A DNA stretch of 6,171 bases from Deltaproteobacteria bacterium (GTDB taxonomy: Bacteria; Desulfobacterota; GWC2-55-46; DRQE01), in the NCBI GenBank assembly GCA_030636245.1, contig DAOVXI010000110.1:1-6171 (forward strand), in the 5' to 3' direction. Within the stretch, counting starts at the first letter, position 1, and each line of letters opens with the position of its first letter. A program made the position numbers and the translations under genes. The notes under the pieces are model-generated. The model saw only the letters and a list, made by a program, of their open reading frames with translations. It was not told the DNA's origin and did not search any database. Of the stretch, positions 1 through 4,759 are shown one piece after another.

Positions 1-275
1 ACCTGCTCATTCATGTCGTAGACATAACGGATACGCAGATGGATGAGAACATAAGAACCGTCGAGGATGTTTTAAATGATCTGGGGCTTATCTCCATCCC
101 AACACTTATGGTAATGAACAAGATCGATATGATGGATAAGGTTGAGGCCATGAACATATGCGATAGACTGAATGCACTCGGTGTGAGCGCCCTGAAGGCT
201 GAGACACTAAAGCCTCTTGTAAAAAAACTAGAGGCCAATCTTTTCCCTGAAAAATTAAAGACCGGTGACGGGTAA
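1..275 (+). CDS. hflX: GTPase HflX, C-terminal fragment (partial at left edge)
   Basis: The last 90 residues of an HflX-family GTPase are open from the window edge (frame beginning at base 3) to TAA at 273-275. HflX is a translational GTPase that binds the 50S subunit and splits stalled or stressed ribosomes. Visible are the strand LLIHVVD typical of the HflX G domain (local residues 1-7), the G4 guanine-specificity motif NKID (39-42) in VMNKIDMMD, and a G5-like SAL (62-64) followed by an ETLKPLV helix. The G1-G3 motifs and the N-terminal HflX domain lie outside the window. The gene ends with a short charged tail, as in HflX proteins lacking a long C-terminal extension. It converges on the receiver-PilZ gene with a 51-nt gap in which I see no convincing terminator. 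Family assignment rests on the G4/G5 spacing and the HVVD block; another Era/Obg-type GTPase is possible but less likely. Confidence 0.85.
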   Translation, partial: LLIHVVDITDTQMDENIRTVEDVLNDLGLISIPTLMVMNKIDMMDKVEAMNICDRLNALGVSALKAETLKPLVKKLEANLFPEKLKTGDG

Positions 276-326
276 CAAAGAAGATACTTCTATTCTGCCG
301 TGCCTGAAGATAAAACCAAAGAACAC

Positions 327-1052
327 CTACTCGTAGCTGTTCCCCGCTATAAAGACCTGAAGCTGCTTATCTATAAAATCCTTTAATATCTGATTGCCGT
401 CATTGCTGTACTTTACGAACCTTATCCCCATCCCCGGCTCTACCGGATGTTCTTTGCTGGGCCTGGAGACATAAGCGACCTCACCCTCGACCTCAATACC
501 CTTTTGTATGGGAAGGTCAAGCTTCAACTTAAGATGGGTTCCCGCCGGGAACGGCTTTAAGGTACGGATAAAAAGCCCTGACTCGGACAAGCTGGTCGCG
601 TGCGCAAGCCCGCGGATCTTACCGTCATCCACCTCAACCTTAAAGATGATCATCAAACGCGGCCTCATCCTCGGTCTGTTCTCGGTAAGCCTCTCAAGCG
701 TACCATAAAGATCCGTGGGGCTTACCGGAACTGTAAGGTATGCCTCAGCACCGCTCTTAAGCTTACTTATAAGCTCCGTCTTATCATCCGCCTCTGAGTA
801 CATTATTACGTTTACCACATCAAAGAGGCTTTTCTGACGGAGCTTATCCAGATAACTCTTACCCCCAACCGCAGGCATCTTAAGGCTCAACATAACGATA
901 TGCGGGATAATGCCGTTCACAAGCCTTTCAAACTCAGGACCGCTCCTTGCGACAAAAACATTATATCCAAAGCGGTTTACCATCACCGTGAGCTTGATGC
1001 TCCTTGGCTGGTTGTCATCAACTATGATTACTGTCTTGGGAAGGCTCCTCAT
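327..1052 (-). CDS. Degenerate response-regulator receiver fused to PilZ domain
   Basis: A 241-residue cytoplasmic regulator. Residues 5-122 form a CheY-like receiver: the acidic pair D12-D13 is in VIIVDDN, the position-87-type Ser is S86, and the GAEAYL block sits at 101-106. The phosphoacceptor position in HIVMLSLKMP is Ser56 (codon at 885-887) instead of Asp, and the conserved Lys before Pro109 is Val108. Phosphotransfer as in normal receivers is therefore unlikely. Residues 126-235 resemble PilZ, the c-di-GMP-binding domain: RxxxR is present as RPRMR (126-130), but the (D/N)xSxxG motif reads SLSESG (154-159), with Ser in place of Asp/Asn. There is no output domain beyond PilZ, so it probably acts through protein contacts. 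ATG at 1050-1052 follows GGAG five bases upstream. It appears to be a single-gene unit with its own promoter. The domain calls are firm; the ligand and target are unknown. Confidence 0.85.
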   Translation of the reverse strand: MRSLPKTVIIVDDNQPRSIKLTVMVNRFGYNVFVARSGPEFERLVNGIIPHIVMLSLKMPAVGGKSYLDKLRQKSLFDVVNVIMYSEADDKTELISKLKSGAEAYLTVPVSPTDLYGTLERLTENRPRMRPRLMIIFKVEVDDGKIRGLAHATSLSESGLFIRTLKPFPAGTHLKLKLDLPIQKGIEVEGEVAYVSRPSKEHPVEPGMGIRFVKYSNDGNQILKDFIDKQLQVFIAGNSYE

Positions 1053-1094
1053 ATAATCTCCATTTAAAAAGCACTATAAATTGCAGTGATTTTC

Positions 1095-1123
1095 ATTTTA
1101 CTTTAATAGCGCCCCACAGTCAA
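1095..1123 (-). promoter_or_regulatory. Sigma70-type promoter for the receiver-PilZ gene
   Basis: Read on the minus strand, TTGACT (1118-1123) is followed after exactly 17 bases by TAAAAT (1095-1100). These match the -35 consensus at 5/6 and the -10 at 5/6. Transcription would begin near 1088, giving a leader of about 36 nt before the ATG at 1052. It is the best promoter match in the window; activity is inferred from sequence only. Confidence 0.55.
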
Positions 1124-1187
1124 TAGTGAAGAGAAAACAGCGATTTACGGTAAAGATCATTGCCGGAAAGGAATAACACCAGCTAAC

Positions 1188-1217
1188 TTGACATAATATC
1201 GCCATCCAATTTAAAAT
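1188..1217 (+). promoter_or_regulatory. Possible upstream promoter for the yggS operon
   Basis: A perfect TTGACA (1188-1193) is followed after 18 bases by TAAAAT (1212-1217). A perfect TATAAT also occurs at 1217-1222, but at 23 bases it is too far away to pair with this -35. If used, the leader to yggS would be almost 190 nt. In such AT-rich DNA, chance -10 matches are common, so confidence is modest. Confidence 0.35.
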
Positions 1218-1245
1218 ATAATAATATCAAATAATAACAGCAACT

Positions 1246-1274
1246 TTGACCAATAATGTATAAAAATATTATAC
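1246..1274 (+). promoter_or_regulatory. Possible promoter overlapping a palindrome
   Basis: TTGACC (1246-1251) is spaced 17 bases from TTATAC (1269-1274), or 18 from TATACC (1270-1275). The -10 element lies in the right arm of the inverted repeat at 1258-1274, an arrangement that would allow a bound repressor to block it. This is inference from position only. Confidence 0.25.
1258..1274. repeat. Operator-like inverted repeat
   Basis: GTATAA (1258-1263) and TTATAC (1269-1274) are perfect 6-bp inverted arms around a 5-bp AT centre. The size suits a dimeric regulator site. In a region this AT-rich a 6-bp palindrome can arise by chance, and I do not recognise a known operator. Confidence 0.25.
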
Positions 1275-1313
1275 CATATCAGGGTAAAACAAGATAAAAC
1301 CGGCAGATTAACC

Positions 1314-1342
1314 TTGGATTAAGCCTGTGAATATGCTATAAA
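1314..1342 (+). promoter_or_regulatory. Extended -10 promoter proximal to yggS
   Basis: TATAAA (1337-1342) is preceded by TGC (1334-1336), forming an extended -10, with a weak -35 TTGGAT (1314-1319) exactly 17 bases upstream. Transcription would start near 1349, giving a leader of about 60 nt before the yggS ATG at 1410. An extended -10 can offset a weak -35, so this is my preferred start for the yggS-proC-yggT unit. Confidence 0.4.
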
Positions 1343-1409
1343 CTGAGCTTGAAGATATACGATACAAACTACAATAAGTGGTAAAAAAACAACAGGTACA
1401 CAAGCGTAT

Positions 1410-2117
1410 ATGTCGACCAACATAAAAGAAAACCTAGATAATATAACCTCTCGCATCTTCAAGGCTACGAGAAAAGCGGGCCGTGACCCATCTGAGGTGA
1501 CACTGCTTGCCGCCTCAAAGACGATGGAGCTTAAGCAGATAAAAGAGGCCATAGCTGCCGGCGTCCGGGTCTTCGGGGAGAACTATGTTCAGGAAGCAAA
1601 GGAAAAAATTGAAAAGACAGCAAGAAAGCCGGTAGCATGGCACTTCATAGGACACCTTCAAAAGAACAAAGCAAAGCTGGCCGTTGAGCTATTCGATATG
1701 ATAGAAAGCGTTGACTCGATAGAGCTTGCGACAGAGCTTAATAAGAAAGCTAAAACAGCTGAAAAGACCCTGAACATTCTGATAGAAGTAAACCTTGCAA
1801 AGGAGAAGAGCAAAGGCGGGGTCACACCAAAGCAGGTCGATAAACTTGTAAAAAAAGCGAACGAACTCTCCAATATCAAAGTAAAAGGTCTAATGGCCAT
1901 CCCCCCTTATACCGAAAATCCCGAACACGTAAGACCCTACTTTATAGCGCTAAGGCGCATCGCCGAGAGAATAAACCGTGAGAAGATCCCCGGGGTCTTC
2001 CTAAATGAGCTCAGCATGGGCATGAGCTCCGACTTCGAGGTAGCCATAGAAGAAGGCGCCACTATAGTAAGGGTAGGCACCGCTATCTTCGGTGAGAGAA
2101 AACCCAAGACCAAATAG
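1410..2117 (+). CDS. yggS: YggS/PLPBP family PLP homeostasis protein
   Basis: A 235-residue pyridoxal-5'-phosphate-binding protein of the YggS/PROSC/YlmE family, which has an alanine-racemase-like TIM barrel, has no known enzymatic activity, and buffers cellular PLP in the cytoplasm. The PLP-binding lysine is K37 in LLAASKTM (32-39). Other family blocks are VFGENYVQEAKEK (54-66), WHFIGHLQKNKAK (77-89), LMAIPPY (161-167) and the phosphate-binding end SMGMSSDFEVAIEEGATIVRVG (202-223), followed by TAIFGER. Length is normal for the family. ATG at 1410 gives the expected N-terminus, but no good Shine-Dalgarno precedes it; only AGG at 1394-1396 is present, 13 bases away. It heads a cluster with proC 24 nt downstream, a pairing common in bacteria and consistent with the known effects of YggS loss on amino-acid balance. 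Confidence 0.95.
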   Translation: MSTNIKENLDNITSRIFKATRKAGRDPSEVTLLAASKTMELKQIKEAIAAGVRVFGENYVQEAKEKIEKTARKPVAWHFIGHLQKNKAKLAVELFDMIESVDSIELATELNKKAKTAEKTLNILIEVNLAKEKSKGGVTPKQVDKLVKKANELSNIKVKGLMAIPPYTENPEHVRPYFIALRRIAERINREKIPGVFLNELSMGMSSDFEVAIEEGATIVRVGTAIFGERKPKTK

Positions 2118-2141
2118 CGGTTTTGTGCTAAAGTATTTTCT

Positions 2142-2996
2142 ATGCTAAAGAACAAGACAATAGGTTTTCTCGGTTGCGGCAACATGGCAGAGGCCATAAT
2201 AAAGGGACTCATAACATCAAAGACCGTAAGCCCCGCTCTTATAACCGCAAGTGATATAAGCAAGGAACGTCTTGCCTATATCTCCGAGACCTACGCCATA
2301 ACTGTTCATAATAAGAACTTCGAGGTAGTGCTCTCCTCCGACATCATATTCCTTAGCATAAAACCCAAGGACACTGAAAGTGTTCTGAGTGACATCGCAC
2401 GGACCCTGATGGAAAACTCTCCAAAGGGAGAAAAGGTCATCGTCTCCATCATAGCGGGCAAGAAGACCTCTACCATTAATGAGATACTAAATGGCGCAGG
2501 GGTCAGCGTCCCTACCCCCATCATAAGAACAATGCCAAACACCCCGGCGACACTCGGCCTCGGTATAACCGGCTACTTTGTCCCCTCAGACGTTAGCGAG
2601 GAAAACGCAGCGGATGTACGGGAACTGCTTTTGGCGGTGGGTGAAGCTGTACGGGTTACCAAAGAGGATGACCTTGACACGGTAACAGGGCTTAGCGGGA
2701 GCGGCCCGGCCTATGTATACTCATTCATTAGGGCGCTCACGGAAGGCGGGGTAGAGAACGGTCTAAGCGAAGAAGCGGCCTTTCTTCTGGCAACAAAGAC
2801 AGTTGAGGGTGCGGCGGCCCTGGCAAAAAGATCGATTGATGACGGCAAAACCCTGGAGGAGCTGATCAAGATGGTAAGCTCACCGGGAGGCACGACCATA
2901 GAAGGACTTAAGAAGCTTAAGGAAGGCGACTTTGAGGATACCGTTAAAAAAGCCCTCAGCGCCGCAACAAATAGAGCAAAAGAACTTTCAGAGTAA
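2142..2996 (+). CDS. proC: Pyrroline-5-carboxylate reductase
   Basis: ProC catalyses the last step of proline synthesis, reducing 1-pyrroline-5-carboxylate to L-proline with NAD(P)H in the cytoplasm. The 284-residue product has the N-terminal Rossmann dinucleotide site IGFLGCGNMAEAI (GxGxM at 11-15), the SIKP block (72-75), VSIIAG (101-106), RTMPNTPA (129-136), the substrate-site loop GLSGSGPAYVY (183-193) and the C-terminal family signature ending VSSPGGTT (245-252). Length is slightly above the usual 265-280 because of a small insertion, ENSPKGE, around 91-97. The gene is 24 nt downstream of yggS and 22 nt upstream of yggT, so it is probably cotranscribed. As with yggS, no clear Shine-Dalgarno precedes ATG 2142, although the glycine-rich site begins at the normal distance from this start. 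Confidence 0.96.
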   Translation: MLKNKTIGFLGCGNMAEAIIKGLITSKTVSPALITASDISKERLAYISETYAITVHNKNFEVVLSSDIIFLSIKPKDTESVLSDIARTLMENSPKGEKVIVSIIAGKKTSTINEILNGAGVSVPTPIIRTMPNTPATLGLGITGYFVPSDVSEENAADVRELLLAVGEAVRVTKEDDLDTVTGLSGSGPAYVYSFIRALTEGGVENGLSEEAAFLLATKTVEGAAALAKRSIDDGKTLEELIKMVSSPGGTTIEGLKKLKEGDFEDTVKKALSAATNRAKELSE

Positions 2997-3018
2997 ATAA
3001 AATACGGAGTATTATAAA

Positions 3019-3321
3019 ATGTTCGTTCTGGCAAACTTCATAAACGCGGTGGCGATGCTTTTGGATAATTTGATAGGTCTATATATTCTTATTATCTTTA
3101 TAACAGTCCTTATCTCTTGGGTAAGACCCGATCCATATAACCCGATAGTGCGTATACTTCACCAGATAACAGAACCTGTACTTGGTTTTGTCAGAAAGAA
3201 GCTCCCATATATGGGCCCTGTGGACCTATCACCTCTTATCGTCATACTGGTGCTCTTATTCGTGAAATCTTTTCTGGTAGTAACCCTCAAGCAAGTCGCA
3301 ATGAAAATGGCCGCCGGATAG
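3019..3321 (+). CDS. yggT: YggT family integral membrane protein
   Basis: A 100-residue inner-membrane protein of the YggT/YlmG family. Members have two hydrophobic segments and are linked to osmotic tolerance, cell-division gene clusters, and nucleoid or thylakoid organisation in cyanobacteria and plastids. Segment one spans about 16-34 and runs into the signature SWVRPDPYNPIVRIL (33-47). The conserved loop TEPVLGFVRKKLP follows at 51-63 and VDLSPLIVILVLLF (68-81) opens segment two. A good ribosome binding site, GGAG at 3006-3009, lies nine bases before ATG 3019, unlike the two genes upstream. It sits between proC and a DivIVA-like gene, matching the recurrent yggT neighbourhood next to yggS and division genes. 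Molecular function is not established. Confidence 0.93.
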   Translation: MFVLANFINAVAMLLDNLIGLYILIIFITVLISWVRPDPYNPIVRILHQITEPVLGFVRKKLPYMGPVDLSPLIVILVLLFVKSFLVVTLKQVAMKMAAG

Positions 3322-3344
3322 GCGCCTCTCTAAGCCCCCGAAAT

Positions 3345-3374
3345 TTGTAGCTTTCCGAACCATTATATTATAAA
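3345..3374 (+). promoter_or_regulatory. Possible internal promoter upstream of divIVA
   Basis: The 110-nt gap between yggT and the DivIVA-like gene contains TTGTAG (3345-3350) and, after 18 bases, TATAAA (3369-3374), embedded in an AT-rich patch. No terminator is visible after yggT, so this would add to operon transcription rather than replace it. The -35 is weak. Confidence 0.3.
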
Positions 3375-3419
3375 ATGATATTCCATGTCGGCCATGAAGT
3401 TATTCTACGCCGTCATAAC

Positions 3420-3424
3420 GGAGG
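3420..3424 (+). promoter_or_regulatory. Ribosome binding site fixing the divIVA start
   Basis: GGAGG lies seven bases before ATG 3432. It decides between this start and the in-frame ATG at 3375, which lacks any Shine-Dalgarno and would add 19 residues that do not resemble a DivIVA N-terminus. Confidence 0.8.
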
Positions 3425-3431
3425 TTTAATT

Positions 3432-3932
3432 ATGGCGATGACACCGCTTGAACTTAAAGAATATGATCTAAAATCATCGATGCTCGGCTATGACAAGAAA
3501 GATGTCGAGGCACTCAGAGATGTCGCGATCGAGGCCCTAACCGACTCCCTTAAAAAAATTGACACCTTAAGCGGTGACATAAAGGAGCTAAAAGGAAAGC
3601 TCTTTGGTCACGAGCAGCGAGAAAACATGCTCAAGGACACCATCACAACGGCACAGAAGATGGTTAATGACCTAAAGGGCAACGCAAACAAGGAAGCAGA
3701 GCTTATAGTCGCCGAGGCGCGTCACCAGTCGGATCAGATACTTCAGCAGGCACAGAGACGCGCGCTTGAGATACAGCAGGAGATACAGACACTTAAAAAA
3801 CAACGAGTGGAGTTCGAGACAAAGCTCAAGGCTTTACTCGATTACCACTCATCCATTCTGAACATAGAAAAAACCAACAGCAACTCACTTGATCAAGAGG
3901 CCGACAAATTACAGTACCTCACAAAGAAGTAA
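3432..3932 (+). CDS. divIVA: DivIVA domain protein
   Basis: A 166-residue DivIVA-family coiled-coil protein. Family members bind curved or septal membrane and position division, growth or segregation proteins. The N-terminal domain aligns without gaps to Bacillus subtilis DivIVA numbering: MTPLELK at 3-9, then GYD at 19-21 and a DVEAL helix from 24. The rest is a heptad-rich, mostly helical region (about 28-135), with an Ala/Gln-rich stretch at 92-117 and a polar tail ending KK. Two membrane-contact residues known in the B. subtilis protein, Phe17 and Arg18, are Met17 and Leu18 here. ATG 3432 is chosen over ATG 3375 because of the strong GGAGG and the exact match in N-terminal length. Its stop overlaps the region where the following DUF167 frame begins. 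The family call is firm; polar localisation is inferred only. Confidence 0.88.
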   Translation: MAMTPLELKEYDLKSSMLGYDKKDVEALRDVAIEALTDSLKKIDTLSGDIKELKGKLFGHEQRENMLKDTITTAQKMVNDLKGNANKEAELIVAEARHQSDQILQQAQRRALEIQQEIQTLKKQRVEFETKLKALLDYHSSILNIEKTNSNSLDQEADKLQYLTKK

Positions 3933-3937
3933 AGGAG
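3931..3937 (+). promoter_or_regulatory. Shine-Dalgarno-like AAAGGAG before DUF167
   Basis: AAAGGAG overlaps the last two bases of the divIVA stop codon. The position suits initiation of the next gene near 3942-3948, but the in-frame codons there are CCT, TTC and CTC. The site implies that a start codon is or once was nearby. Confidence 0.5.
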
Positions 3938-4231
3938 TACCCTTTCCTCTCAACCTCTGATAAGGGGGTCACAATAGAGCTTACCGTCCAACCTCGCTCA
4001 TCAAGAAACTCCATAGAGGGAGTCTTCGACAACACGCTTAAGGTAAAGCTCACCAGCCCCCCTGTCGACAACGAAGCCAACGCCTCTGTTATAAAACTTT
4101 TTTCAAAGGTACTAAAGGTCTCGAAAGAGAGTATCGAGATAACGGGTGGGGTAAGGTCAAAGAAGAAAAGGATCACCGTAAGCGGGCCGGATGTCACAGA
4201 GGTTCAAGAAAAGTTATCAAAACATATATAA
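3938..4231 (+). CDS. DUF167/YggU family protein, no recognisable start codon
   Basis: An open frame runs from the stop at 3890-3892 to TAA 4229-4231 and encodes a complete DUF167 (YggU) domain. These are small basic proteins of about 95-100 residues with unknown function, often next to yggT. Visible family blocks are YPFLSTSDKGVTIELTVQPR, then SRNSIEG, LKVKLTSPPVDNEAN, a helix IKLFSKVLKV, and IEITGGVRSKKKRITVSG. No ATG, GTG or TTG occurs between 3893 and the core, so the stated start is simply where homologues begin (just before PFL). Alternatives are ATT at 3908-3910, seven bases after AGAGG (3896-3900) and giving 107 residues that overlap divIVA by 25 nt; a -1 frameshift from divIVA; loss of the start by mutation; or a sequence error. 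The body shows no internal stop or frameshift and looks under selection. Product identity is firm; the mode of initiation is not. Confidence 0.75.
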   Translation, partial: YPFLSTSDKGVTIELTVQPRSSRNSIEGVFDNTLKVKLTSPPVDNEANASVIKLFSKVLKVSKESIEITGGVRSKKKRITVSGPDVTEVQEKLSKHI

Positions 4232-4236
4232 AAGAA

Positions 4237-4262
4237 GGGCCCGGCAACTGCCGGGCCCTTTT
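4237..4262. terminator. Strong intrinsic terminator, probably bidirectional
   Basis: GGGCCCGGC (4237-4245) pairs perfectly with GCCGGGCCC (4250-4258) around an AACT loop, followed by TTTT (4259-4262) on the plus strand. The stem starts five bases after the DUF167 stop, so it ends the yggS-DUF167 operon. On the minus strand the same hairpin is followed by TTCTTTTATA, a usable but interrupted U-run, so it may also stop the converging smc-roadblock transcript. Confidence 0.9.
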
Positions 4263-4304
4263 AAGTTATATTACCTATTTTAAAAGCCTACTCACCTAGC
4301 TACC

Positions 4305-4367
4305 CCCATTAGCCCCTTGACCCATTAGCCCCTTGACCCCTAGCCCCTTGGCCTTCTAGCCCATCTC
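4305..4367. repeat. 16-bp tandem repeat with G-tract minus strand
   Basis: Two perfect copies of CCCATTAGCCCCTTGA lie at 4305-4320 and 4321-4336, followed by a 15-bp variant at 4337-4351. A diverged fourth copy (4352-4367, about 9 of 16 identical) contains the stop codon of the roadblock gene. The TAGCCC core recurs at 4310, 4326, 4341 and 4357, spacings of 16, 15 and 16. On the minus strand the array from 4303 to 4347 reads as six consecutive runs of 3-5 G separated by 3-5 bases, meeting the usual G-quadruplex pattern. The pattern suggests slippage duplication of the gene's 3' end. Confidence 0.8.
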
Positions 4368-4715
4368 TTTTAAAAGTTCTTTTGCTGACTTTCTTGCCTC
4401 AAAAAAAGCCTTGCCAAGTGGTTTGTTCTTGCTCATAACCAGAAGTATGTAGTAGCCGTCCTTTATGACAGCGATGGCGATCTTATAATCATTTGTGCTT
4501 ATACCAATGCTCTGCACATCCTCGGCTGCTGAGCTCTTCATACTCACCTGTTGGATCATATTAAGGATAATACCTTTGTGTGCACCAATGGCATCCAGCT
4601 CAAGCTTCTCACTGTTACTGAAGGAGTCCACGGCCTCACCCTCCCAGTCAAGCATTATAGCTCCGTCCGCGCCGACTCTCTCGGACAACTCTCTAAGGAT
4701 ACGTTTAAACGGCAA
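4356..4715 (-). CDS. Roadblock/LC7 domain protein (MglB-like)
   Basis: A 119-residue single-domain Roadblock/LC7 protein. Prokaryotic members such as MglB dimerise and often act as GAPs or scaffolds for small Ras-like GTPases in polarity and motility. Features are the N-terminal helix LRELSERV (7-14), the strand pair ADGAIMLDWEGEAVDSF (16-32) typical of the domain, the central helix IGAHKGIILNMIQQV (43-57), strands YKIAIAVIKDGYYILLVMS (77-95) and a C-terminal helix ending at 118. There is no signal peptide or membrane segment. Translation starts at TTG (4713-4715) behind a very strong ribosome binding site. It lies 44 nt downstream of smc on the same strand, so cotranscription is likely. No partner GTPase is in the window. 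Fold assignment is by pattern recognition; specific partners are unknown. Confidence 0.82.
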   Translation of the reverse strand: MPFKRILRELSERVGADGAIMLDWEGEAVDSFSNSEKLELDAIGAHKGIILNMIQQVSMKSSAAEDVQSIGISTNDYKIAIAVIKDGYYILLVMSKNKPLGKAFFEARKSAKELLKEMG

Positions 4716-4719
4716 GAGT

Positions 4720-4730
4720 TCACCTCCCCT
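4720..4730 (-). promoter_or_regulatory. Strong ribosome binding site for a TTG start
   Basis: Read on the minus strand, AGGGGAGGTGA (4720-4730) contains an extended anti-SD match, with GGAGG seven bases before TTG 4713-4715. No ATG is available at a suitable distance, so TTG is accepted as the start of the roadblock gene. Confidence 0.75.
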
Positions 4731-4759
4731 AATGTAAAAACAAGAACGATCTTGATTAT

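Larger units (their letters stand above)
1053..1409. other. AT-rich divergent intergenic region
   Basis: This 357-bp stretch separates the receiver-PilZ gene (minus) from yggS (plus). I see no credible coding frame or RNA gene in it. The part from about 1185 to 1300 is very AT-rich. It holds the minus-strand promoter at 1095-1123, candidate plus-strand promoters (1188-1217, 1246-1274, 1314-1342) and a short inverted repeat at 1258-1274, so it is best read as a shared control region. Confidence 0.6.

Noticed and set aside
276..326. Possible terminator between hflX and the receiver-PilZ gene
   Set aside because: Only very short complementary stretches (such as GAAG/CTTC) are present, with no stable stem and no U-run on either strand.
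1319..1552. Minus-strand 77-residue open frame crossing the yggS start
   Set aside because: Most of it is antisense to the conserved N-terminus of yggS, it has no ribosome binding site I can see, and its hydrophobic look is typical of antisense translation.
3375..3431. Longer divIVA start at ATG 3375
   Set aside because: It has no ribosome binding site, overlaps a possible -10 element, and adds 19 residues unlike any DivIVA N-terminus; ATG 3432 has GGAGG at seven bases and the correct family length.
3919..4197. Minus-strand 92-residue open frame
   Set aside because: It is antisense to the DUF167 domain, whose plus-strand frame matches a known family; the minus-strand product resembles nothing I recognise.
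4305..4367. CRISPR-like array
   Set aside because: The units are 16 bp and directly contiguous, without unique spacers, so this is a tandem minisatellite.
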